Assembly (NCBI RefSeq): GCF_052324685.1
Contig: NC_135213.1
Location: forward strand, 40,230,200 to 40,294,199
Source: Brachyhypopomus gauderio
Lineage: Eukaryota; Chordata; Actinopteri; Gymnotiformes; Hypopomidae
Direction: 5' to 3'
Length of the DNA stretch: 64,000 bases
Each line of letters opens with the position of its first letter. Positions within the stretch are counted from its first letter, which is position 1. The notes below the pieces were generated by a model. That model was not told the origin of the DNA, ran no database searches, and saw only the letters and a list, made by a program, of their open reading frames with translations. The translations under genes were made by a program, and so were the position numbers. Positions 49,374 to 59,178 of this stretch are shown one piece after another.

Positions 49374-50823
49374 AACCAGAGCGTGGTATTAATCATCATA
49401 CAGAATATGACTTTACACTCACAAAACTGTGTGCAGATGGCTTGGATAAAGTTTTTTTTTAATGTTATTTGCAAACTGCTTGAAAATGTCCCTCAAATGT
49501 TACTCCTGGATGTCTCAAACAGAACTCACACTTCCATGTACAATTACACACAGCCAATGGGGAACATGATAGATAATGTTTATCTATTCATAACACTTGC
49601 TAATATAAGAACACAAGGGATGTAAATGTTAACTATGTAATCCTAACTGAATATTAATCTTTTTCTATATGCAATAAAGTCATTGTGTTGAAAGAAAACC
49701 TGTTAAAACCAGCATGAAACACAAAACATGTTTCTACTACAAACGTTTCTGGATTTCTTTACACAGTTGGAGTTTTGAAATCAGTATCATTGTGGTGTTA
49801 AAATTATTTTGTTAAATATTAAACCTCATCATAAGGGAAGAGTCAAATAAACTTTTCTGCCTATTTACCACTACTTTTTCAATTGATTTCATACATGCAA
49901 AGTCAATGCACTTTTGGTCTGAGCCCAGTTCCTGGTTAGAAGTCATTAGCCAACATTGAAATGCATGTAAGCCAAAGCTCTCTAGTGTTGGGCAGTGAGA
50001 TGACCTGATGCTTCATTGCAGCAATATGCCCAAAATGTCCAAGAAATACCATTTAGTGAGTCCAGGCTCTATAGACAAAAAAGGCAGTGGAGCAGTGCTG
50101 TCTTAGAGAGAGCACTACCAACAGAAATACAAAATCACCATCAGTTCAGAGGGCCTGACAGTCAGAGGCCCAGTTGGAGCATGACATGTGCAGTTGTGAT
50201 TACTAGACATTTCATGTGTGTAATGAGCACACAAGGCATGCCTGTCACAACAGGTGGTGGCAATCACCTGATGTCTAAAAGCCCAAAACACCAAGGTAAT
50301 TCTCAAACACAAAACCTGCTTTGCCTGTGATGTTCCCAAGCAACAGGAAGGTCACACCCCTGAAACCTCACGAGACTGGAATTAAAGAGGTGGATGCAGA
50401 TTTATACTGCAAACAATGGTGGCGTGAGATTCAACATCATCACATTCAGTCGGGCTATAGGAAACAACACTCTTAGGCTTCTGGACAGATACCCACCCAA
50501 GCTGGCATATTTAATGCCTTCATTTCAGTTTTAATAACACAGGACTCGTTTTCCAAAAAGTCAATAGCCGTGTCTATCCGCAGGTCCTTCTGTTTGCGGT
50601 TTTGGCCCCACAAACTCCACATCACCAGAATGAGGAGAATCCAGCTGACGCTCAGTCCCAGAGAGCCGATCAAATAGACCGGGTAGAACACCAGAACCGC
50701 TTTGCCCATGTACACCAGGAACTCCATGATGGACCTGTTGACGTCGCTGGCACTCAGGACCTTCTTGTTCTGCGCTTGTTCTTGGACCGCGGGAGCCGCT
50801 CCGTTTGCGCTCGGTGAACTCAT
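37725..50823 (-). CDS. esyt3: Extended synaptotagmin-3 (complete, 23 exons)
   Basis: Exons (minus): 50823-50497, 49217-49176, 48197-48063, 47718-47642, 47487-47418, 46712-46623, 46523-46468, 45813-45693, 45340-45164, 45006-44924, 44795-44747, 43431-43342, 43140-43078, 42925-42866, 41677-41606, 41432-41346, 41046-40897, 40587-40145, 39837-39739, 39510-39379, 38652-38547, 38447-38398, 37764-37725. All phases close, giving 872 aa (human ESYT3 886). Layout: ER hairpin (about 33-73), lipid-transfer SMP domain (115-300; HLKTFTFTKVHFGQK, INWTGLTNLLDSP), C2A (305-425; TSDPYAVLRVG and acidic FDEDKDKDD, a Ca2+ site), C2B (442-590), Pro/Ala-rich linker, C2C (736-860; DTYVRVYLLPE, KTVDPVFEEKFDFSVP). It tethers ER to plasma membrane. 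Length and closeness to faim favour ESYT3 over ESYT2. Confidence 0.94.
38091..38368 (+). mobile_element. tRNA-derived SINE, copy 5 (esyt3 intron 22)
   Basis: It starts GGGGGCAGTCATGGTCTGGT and ends near AATCACAATTGACAAATATG. It is antisense to esyt3, with several substitutions. Confidence 0.9.
38668..39305. repeat. About 26-bp minisatellite in esyt3 intron 20
   Basis: Two unit types, TTTACTACTCAAGTATTAGAGC and TTTACTACTCAAGTATGACAAC, are intermixed about 25 times. The array begins some 15 bp upstream of exon 21 and so forms the 3' end of that intron on the minus strand. Confidence 0.95.
43278..43353 (-). repeat. 43-bp-period tandem duplication copying the esyt3 exon 12 donor
   Basis: A 33-bp block (43278-43310 and 43321-43353) is present twice without mismatch. 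Each copy contains CTCCTGAAACAG|GTAACC, so an identical donor exists at 43342 (end of exon 12) and at 43299. Confidence 0.93.
44297..44365. repeat. Fragment of a common fish dispersed repeat
   Basis: AAATTTATTTATATAGCGCT followed by TTTCACAAC and TCACAAAGCAGCTTTT is a motif I recall as repeated across ray-finned fish genomes. The family is not identified here. Confidence 0.5.
44522..44553. repeat. Poly-C/poly-A homopolymer junction
   Basis: About 21 C followed by about 10 A inside esyt3 intron 11. Assembly length here is unreliable. Confidence 0.9.
45845..46278. repeat. 19-bp minisatellite in esyt3 intron 7
   Basis: The unit is GTAGACCTAGTCGACCTGC with variants GTTTACCTGC and GTTGACCTGC, about 22 copies. 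Many units contain GTCGAC. Confidence 0.95.
49306..49368. repeat. (CA)n microsatellite in esyt3 intron 2
   Basis: About 31 CA units. Confidence 0.96.
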
Positions 50824-51837
50824 TTCGCCTTGTGTGTGTCAATCGTGACCTCGGTCTCGGCGTGGTGAAGAAACGTGTCAAACGTCCGTCCAGAAACTCA
50901 TCCTCGGACACGCGCGTGGCGTGAAGTGGTCCGCGTCTCGCGCGTGGTCACGGGTGGAGCAAGTTGATCAACATCACACCACACCTTCCTGCCGATCGCT
51001 GTTTAATTGAGAAAATGAAGGTGCTCGTTTTAAAAGTGCTCACTGAAGGCAGATGTCGTGTTTGTTCTTCCGTGTTGGGTGCATGAGTGTGTGCCTGCAC
51101 CTGTCCCAGCTCTCAGGTGGGCACGCCCGTGTGCTGCACCACGCCCGTGTGAGAGCTGCAGGTAGGACAGCAGGGACACACCTGGCGAGCCGCAGGGAGG
51201 AGGGAACACCACTCCACCTCTACAGGGCACCGAGCACCTCACGGACGCGGTGACTGAACACAGCAGTCGGAAACACGATATCTTACATTGGGCTTTAAGC
51301 ACCGCTGCAGTGGGACAGTCTAAGATCACCTACAGATGGATTCGTCCGATCTGTGGCGTGTCCTAGTGGGTGTCGTTAAAAACAAAAACCTCCGATATTA
51401 AATCGAGTTTCTTTCATCATTTCGGGGACCTCACACAGGTTCTGGTGCTGCAGGTTTAAATAGGAGACCTTGTTTTACTGTTAGTGTGGTCATTACTGCC
51501 CTCTTGTGATTAAACACACACATCACACCACCAAACACGTCCAAAACTATTCAACAACACGAGGACACCCCGATCAACAAAAAGTATTTGTACGGGCTGT
51601 ACTGTGTCACACTAATGCTGGAGTTATTTCTAAATAACAAATAAACCCTCATAAGTGCGCAGCCGCGTTTCCACCAATCAGAGCTCGTTCCGCGAGCAGG
51701 GTTGGTTTCCTTGGATACCGGGATGACAACAACAACTTCCGCAAAGTGCTAGAAATGAAATAAGGACGGCGAGCAGCTGTGAGGATGATGAAGATATCGG
51801 TGGGATGAAGGTGGGGTGGCTGGCTCAGCTAGTTAAA

Positions 51838-52048
51838 TAACATTATAACGGGTCAGTTAGTTAAATAACCTTATAACGGGTCAGTTAGTTAAATAACCTT
51901 ATACGGGTCAGTTAATTAAATAATATAATAACGGGTCAGTTAGTTAAATATCTTAATAACGGGTCAGTTAGTTAAATATCTTAATAACGGGTCAGTTAGT
52001 TAAATATCTTAATAAAGGGTCAGTTAGTTAAATAACATAATAACGGGT
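51838..52048. repeat. About 30-bp minisatellite, dynein gene upstream region
   Basis: The unit is about ATAACGGGTCAGTTAGTTAA plus ATA and a variable end, in seven to eight copies. Confidence 0.93.
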
Positions 52049-52081
52049 AAACACCGGACGGATCAGTCACACTGAAGCAGA

Positions 52082-52190
52082 GGCGCGAGAGTGTAGCTCG
52101 TGCACCTGCACGCGAGAGTGGCGCGAGAGTGTAGCTCGTGCACCTGCACGCGAGAGTGGCGCGAGAGTGTAGCTCGCGCACCTGCACGCG
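52082..52190. repeat. About 38-bp minisatellite (3 copies)
   Basis: The unit GCGCGAGAGTGTAGCTCGTG plus CACCTGCACGCGAGAGTG is repeated three times and is CpG-rich. Confidence 0.93.
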
Positions 52191-52271
52191 GCTCAGGTCG
52201 TGAGTTGTTATTAAACAAATTAAACTTGTTACATGTATTTAAAAGAACACAGTGATGCGTTTATAACAGAA

Positions 52272-52520
52272 CCGTTTGAACCGGAACCCTGTCTGAACCT
52301 GAACCCGTTCTGAACCTGAACCCCGTCTGATCCTGAACCCAGTTTGATCCTGAACCCTGTCTGAACCTGAACCCGTTCTGAACCTGAACCCCGTCTGATC
52401 CTGAACCCCGTCTGAACCTGAACCCCGTCTGATCCTGAACCCCGTCTGATCCTGAACCCCGTCTGATCCTGAACCCAGTTTGATCCTGAACTCCGTCTGA
52501 TCCTGAACCCCGTCTGAACA
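52272..52520. repeat. 17/18-bp minisatellite just upstream of the dynein start
   Basis: The unit CTGAACCCCGTCTGATC alternates with CTGAACCCGTTCTGAAC variants, about 14 copies, ending some 45 bp before the start codon. Confidence 0.93.
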
Positions 52521-52560
52521 GCTGGACTCAACACAGCGGTGCAGTTGAGCGGCCTGAGTT

Positions 52561-52574
52561 GTCACCATGGAGAC
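52561..52574 (+). promoter_or_regulatory. Weak RFX X-box-like motif overlapping the dynein start codon
   Basis: GTCACCATGGAGAC has a perfect left half (GTNRCC), the AT spacer and a partial right half (12 of 14 positions). Axonemal dynein genes are standard RFX targets, but overlap with the ATG is unusual and the motif may be chance. Confidence 0.25.
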
Positions 52575-55500
52575 GAAGGTAAGCCGTTAGCATTGACCCA
52601 GAGTAACTCAACTACCCACACTGAGGCAGTTAGCTGGGGCAGGTGTGTTCGTGACATGAATTAAACACGTTTCAGTACATATTTCAGTACTTGTTTCAGT
52701 ACATGTTAGTACATGTTTCAATACTCTTATCTGACAGAGCGTGATGTATGAAAGGTGGTTTGTGTATTACACACGGAGCTGTGTAATACACAAACCACCT
52801 ACAGTTACTTTATCTTGGTTTTAATAAAAATTTAATATAAACTCCATGTTACTATTTAATTGGGAGGGTGGGGGCAACTTTTGACCTCACATGACCAGCA
52901 TTGACACACCACACTGAAGATCATCACCTGGAAAGCATAGGAATTGTAGACTGCATTTTGGCTGTATAGCCAGTTTACATATGCTGCTTTCATATTCAGA
53001 AATGATGAAAGCCAGCATCTTTTATGTTAGAGGGAAGGTGAACACAGAGTTGCTCTTTCACAAGAGCAGAGTGAGGATTAGTTAGTGGGCAGTGATGAGG
53101 AGAATGATGTTGATGTGAACCTGAATGAGAATTGTAACAGGTCAGAGTCAGGTACAGAGGTAGAACCAGAAGAAACAGGTTAAGGTGTTTTATAATAAAA
53201 AGTAATAAATGTTTCATATGTTGTGACATTCTATCACAATCTTATAGGGAGACCGGGTATGGTTGTAACACTTTTTGTTTCAGCACATGTAACTCACTGA
53301 ATTTTTGAGCTAGAGTTCTCAAACTTTTACACAAAGTACACACATTTGTTTACTACAAATGGCACCAATTCAAACCTCTATTCAAATATCACAGCCCTCA
53401 TGAGTTGATGTCAAATACATGGTGTTGCTTTGTTACAACCTACCCCACTAGCGGGGTAGGTTGTAACACATGCTGGGGTAAGTTGTAACAATTAGACAAA
53501 AGAAGCAAAAACAGAGGCCACACCACACATTTTTAAAATAAAATAACAATCCAGAACAATGTCTCTCTCTCTCTGACTGACCATAACTGACCATATCCAC
53601 GTTCTGTTTTACTCAGGAGTGTGTGTGTAAATTAGTGTAATAGAGCAAACATATTTAACAATATGTATGCTTAATGAACACTCTAATACAATGAACCTGT
53701 AGGTAGAACATATAGGTCAAATATTAAACAATGTCAATGCGTGTGTGTGTGTGTGTGCGTATGTGTGTGTGTGTGTTTTACATGGCATTGTTCCATGTGC
53801 CTTCACAACTGATCTGACTGACTTGTCCTTCTTTGTGACCACATCACATGATTTTTTAAAAAACATTTGCAGGCACACCTCTGTCAGTCTCTTTTCTACT
53901 GCCTAGGGATTCTTTAAAATTATTAAAAATTAAGGAAGTTTTCATAGTTGTATTGTAGTGGAGGACGTCTAAAGGACTGTATGTGCTGGTTCTGATGTTG
54001 GGATGCGCGTTGTATGGGGGGTGTCAGTAAGAACACCATGAAGCGGTTGTCTTCTTTCTTTTAATCTCTTTATTAAACTCCACACTTCGATTACATGCGT
54101 AAGAGTATCAATTGTGTTTGTGTGTGTGGCCTGTGAACACAGAATAAGGCTAATCAACATACTGAATTAACATGACTTGCAGTTTTCAGCTTAGCATGCT
54201 AATCGCGATTAGCATGCCAATCTAACAATAGTTGCGCATCAACACTCCAACATACAAACTTCGGAAGTACCTACTAGCTAGTTACCTCAACACTTAATAA
54301 CAATGTACGCACTCAACTCCTCACATGCTGTCATCTTAAAGCTGTGATCTAGCCAACTGAAGCAATAACTTGCATGAAGCAGCAAAGCTGAACGTATGCG
54401 CTATGCTCCGTACAAACTGACTAAACTGCCTGCGAAAGGGGGTGGGTTTAGGCTTCAGTGCTAGAGTCTTTCTTACATGTATTGCTGCATTCAAGTGGTG
54501 TCGGTTTTATGGGAAAACCGAGTTTCCCACCAGAGTGCACGACATGAACACCCTCTGATGTCGGAAGCTGAAGTCGGACACATGGAGATTTTCGATGCAG
54601 CACGAACTGCCTGCCCGAGTTGTGACGTAAACGCTATTTCCAAAATGGCTGAACAATACATTAACAGTAAGATGCTAAATAATGATGTACAATTCGTACG
54701 CTAATTCCAATAGTAACGTTATTTTTAAACCTCTATTATCAACACATAGTTTTGCTGCATTTGTGTTCAAAAACTAAAACCAACAGCTAATGTTTTGCTG
54801 ACAGAATATCATTTTTTTTTTTTCACATACATATAAACAGTTATGAATAGTGGCAGCTACTGTTAAGTATCGTGTACATTACATGATGAATTGACGTGTA
54901 TGCAATTTGTAAATACTGATGATTAGCCAAACGACGAACAAACGTTCGACAGCCTCCATTTTACTTTCATTTCACACACACAAACCACATGAACGCGAGC
55001 AAGTCGCGTGAACGAGTTTCACCTCGGAGAAATCTACTGCCCGACTTCCACTTGAATGCAGCATATGTAACATGATGGTTGTAACACGCTTTAAAGCTGT
55101 GTTACAACCCACCCCACCTCTGTCAGCCATTGTTTAACTAGCTGTATTTTCAAGGTGATTAGAAATTAACAGGGGTAAAATGCATCACAATTTACCTGAG
55201 AAACTACAGTTTAATGTAATATAATTCATATGGTTTTATCTACAATAGTATAAGTACTAAACAAAATATAATCTTGATTCAGAAATTTACTTTCTCACCT
55301 CAAAATCAGTTTTTTCTCGATGGAATCTGCATGTGCCTGTTTCCAGCCTTGATATTCACAATATGATGAATATGAATGATCATATGACTCCTATCTTATC
55401 CGTGATGGGTGGAACTGATGGTGTTACAACTCTCCCCATCTTACAACCACACCCGGTCTCCCTATATCATAATTCTTTATTTTACATTTCATTAGGTGGG

Positions 55501-57447
55501 CAAAACAGATGTGGCATACATCTTACTACAGGCATATGTACCTTACCTTAGATTCCAAATAAAAAGTAGAATTGTTTTAATTTAACTGTTTAAATATTGG
55601 GTTAAATATATCACTACATATAATCTGGATTCCCTTGGTCCAATTTTCAATAAAATGTAGTTTTTGGAAAAAAAAATTTGGGCTTTTTTTATGGTACTTT
55701 CCATAACTGTGCATACCCCCACTAAAAAAATTATTTTATTTTATTTTTTATATTTCCTTTAAAAAGCACTATTTTTACATAGTTAAAACATATTCACACA
55801 TTTTTATCATGGTTAAATAATAATTCATGCAATAGACGTTACCTAGATAGTTAGCAATTAATTCATTTGGCATAATCTTCCACTACATTAATTTACAGGG
55901 CGCACTTGGGAATGAAAAACCACATAAACCACAAGAACATTCTGTTGGTGTGTTGCCACAACTTCCAAAGGTAAGACTTTAGTCAGATTCAGAAGGAGCT
56001 GCTTTCTTTACGCACTTATGTATGTGTTTATTTATTAAAACCAACAATTCCCTTGCGACGACTAGGTTCGGACAAAACCCAAGTGGCAGGAGTGGAGACC
56101 CACATTCACCCTACCGCCACCAGGGACCCGGGAGTGCTCGGACCACGGGGTGTACCCCGGGACCTCCAGTAAGGGACACGCCGGTGATATAGTTGTGCTG
56201 TAGTTTAACATTGTCCAATTATCACCACTGTGATATTAAGGCACAATCATACGATTAGATTAGGAGCTCAGTTTGTATTATTTTAATTACCATGTGCTTT
56301 TGAGTGCTTATTAAAGTTACCGGTTATGTTCCTATAAGGGGATGTAGTCGGAGCGGGCCTGCGGCAGAGACGGAGTTTGGGCCGGGACGAGGAGCAGGAC
56401 CAGACCGAGTGCACCAGGACCCGACGCGGTACCGTGAAACCCCCCAAAGATCGCGAGCACTTCCGCAGGGCCCTCGTCGGCATCGTTATGTGCGTGCAAA
56501 TAATTCACCGCCTTTTTGTAAGACTGGTTAACGTTCACTAATGACCGCATGTATTCTAGTATATTAATGTAAGTATTGCAGGCAGCAGGAGTCTCCTACC
56601 TGGGGGAGCATCACGGCTGACAGCACCCCACCCACCTGCGGCTCGCCCACAGCCACCGAGAAGGACGTTTTGGTAAGAAAGTTCTTACAGCATCGATTTG
56701 ACATGTCATGCTCCACCGTCGATAACGCTGCACATGTCTCCTGTACTCCATCGTTAAAAAGTACCTGAAACGATTATTTCTCTACAGCTTTCACTTTTTT
56801 CCATTTCATTTTTTTTCATTTTACATCTTTTTTACTTTGGTTGGTTTGTGCTTTGCCTTTCAGAGATATTGCTACTACATTCAAAACGGGATTGACACAG
56901 AGCACGTGGCACCCATGGAGGAGTCCTGGCTACAGAACATCCTGAACCTGGTGCCGAGCCACCTGAAGAGGCTGTCGAGGTCCGTCGAGGTCCTCTGTGA
57001 TGAGATGAAGGAGGACTATCTTCTGAGTGTTAAAAAAGCCATAGGTATAGCAGCCCATGTTAATGTCTCAGACCTAAACAGACTTTACATCCGTCCAAAA
57101 GACTGCGGCAGTTTCTTTAGATTAAACTCACACTGTCAATGAGATGTATATAGATAATTCGTTTAAAGTATAAGTTAATTTATCTTATAAGGTATCTCTA
57201 TACAGATACCTGTCCAATGAAAAGAAAACATTCATGATTTAATAGATTCATTTAATAGTTTATTGTTATCTGAAATGAGCTGAAATGTTCTGTCTGAGTT
57301 TGCTGAGTGTGACTGGGTTCCAGTCACAGCACTGACCCTCCTCTCCCTTCACAGTGGACTTTGTGCTGCGAGACCCAAGAGAACATGAACAAGAGGAGGT
57401 CAAAGATCTCCCCCCCTATAGAGAAGAGTGAGTACGACTGAAATATC

Positions 57448-57531
<84 letters not shown>

Positions 57532-59079
57532 ATTTGAACTGAAACAACATTTCATATATAAAATATAGAGTGGTAAGTAAGAGTATTTACATAATTATTA
57601 TATGAAATAAACAGATATTACAGCCTCCCTTACATGCAGTTTCCTGGCAGTCATGGTCTGGTGGTAGGGAACTGGTCTTGTGACCGGAGGTTCGTAGGTT
57701 CGACTCGCCCCCTCTTTGTTTTATTTAAAAATGTCTTTTAGAATGGAGGTTGTGCCAAAGCCGTGGAAGAAGTCCTTCCATCAAGCGCGGAAGAAAATAA
57801 AAGAAAACCTCCACTCCTTCACCCCTACCATGCTGTCTGTTCTGGAGCTGTGGTATGTCTCCTTCAGGTGAGTTCACCACCTTCAGCCCACCATCATGGT
57901 TCCTCATGCTGACAGTCATAGGACATCCTCTTCATTGAATGAGACGTGATTGTTATGCATGTTCACGCCCTCTCCTTCCGTCTGCCCCACTGTCTGCCCC
58001 ACTGTCTGCCCCACTGTCTGTCCCACTGTCTGCCCCACTGTCTGCCCCACTGTCTGTCCCACTGTCTGCCCCACTGTCTGTCCCACTGTCTGCCCCACTG
58101 TCTGCCCCACTGTCTGCCCCACTGTCTGTCCCACTGTCTGCCCCACTGTCTGCCCCACTGTCTGCCCCACTGTCTGTCCCACTGTCTGCCCCACTGTCTG
58201 TCCCACTGTCTGCCCCACTGTCTGTCCCACTGTCTGCCCCACTGTCTGCCCCACTGTCTGTCCCACTGTCTGTCCCACTGTCTGCCCCACTGTCTGCCCC
58301 ACTGTCTGTCCCACTGTCTGCCCCACTGTCTGTCCCACTGTCTGCCCCACTGTCTGCCCCACTGTCTGTCCCACTGTCTGCCCCACTGTCTGTCCCACTG
58401 TCTGCCCCACTGTCTGTCCCACTGTCTGCCCCACTGTCTGCCCCACTGTCTGTCCCACTGTCTGTCCCACTGTCTGCCCCACTGTCTGTCCCACTGTCTG
58501 TCCCACTGTCTGCCCCACTGTCTGTCCCACTGTCTGCCCCACTGTCTGCCCCACTGTCTGTCCCACTGTCTGCCCCACTGTCTGCCCCACTGTCTGCCCC
58601 ACTGTCTGTCCCACTGTCTGCCCCACTGTCTGCCCCACTGTCTGCCCCACTGTCTGTCCCACTGTCTGCCCCACTGTCTGCCCCACTGTCTGTCCCACTG
58701 TCTGCCCCACTGTCTGCCCCACTGTCTGTCCCACTGTCTGCCCCACTGTCTGCCCCACTGTCTGCCCCACTGTCTGTCCCACTGTCTGCCCCACTGTCTG
58801 CCCCACTGTCTGTCCCACTGTCTGCCCCACTGTCTGTCCCACTGTCTGCCCCACTGTCTGCCCCACTGTCTGTCCCACTGTCTGTCCCACTGTCTGCCCC
58901 TGCAGGAAGCTGCGGCTTATCGACGTGGACGAATTCCACCACAGACAGGAGGCCATGGAGCTGAGTGTCTTCCACCGCTTGGTCCACAGCCATATTGAAT
59001 GTGCCAAAGACGTCCTCTTGAAGAAGTGGGCTTGCAACTATTTCATTCCATTTACATCTGAATCCTTCATCTCAGCTTT

Positions 59080-59178
<99 letters not shown>

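Larger units (their letters stand above)
50824..52566. promoter_or_regulatory. Divergent intergenic promoter region between esyt3 and the dynein gene
   Basis: The two genes start head to head 1743 bp apart. 50830-51300 is GC-rich with CpGs and suits the esyt3 promoter. 51835-52525 consists largely of three separate short minisatellites, leaving little unique DNA near the dynein start. Confidence 0.5.

Noticed and set aside
50115..50339. Open frames on both strands at 50016-50339
   Set aside because: They lie in esyt3 intron 1 and show no known domain.
51030..51329. Minus-strand 99-codon frame upstream of esyt3
   Set aside because: A CpG-rich promoter frame without domain or conserved splice context.
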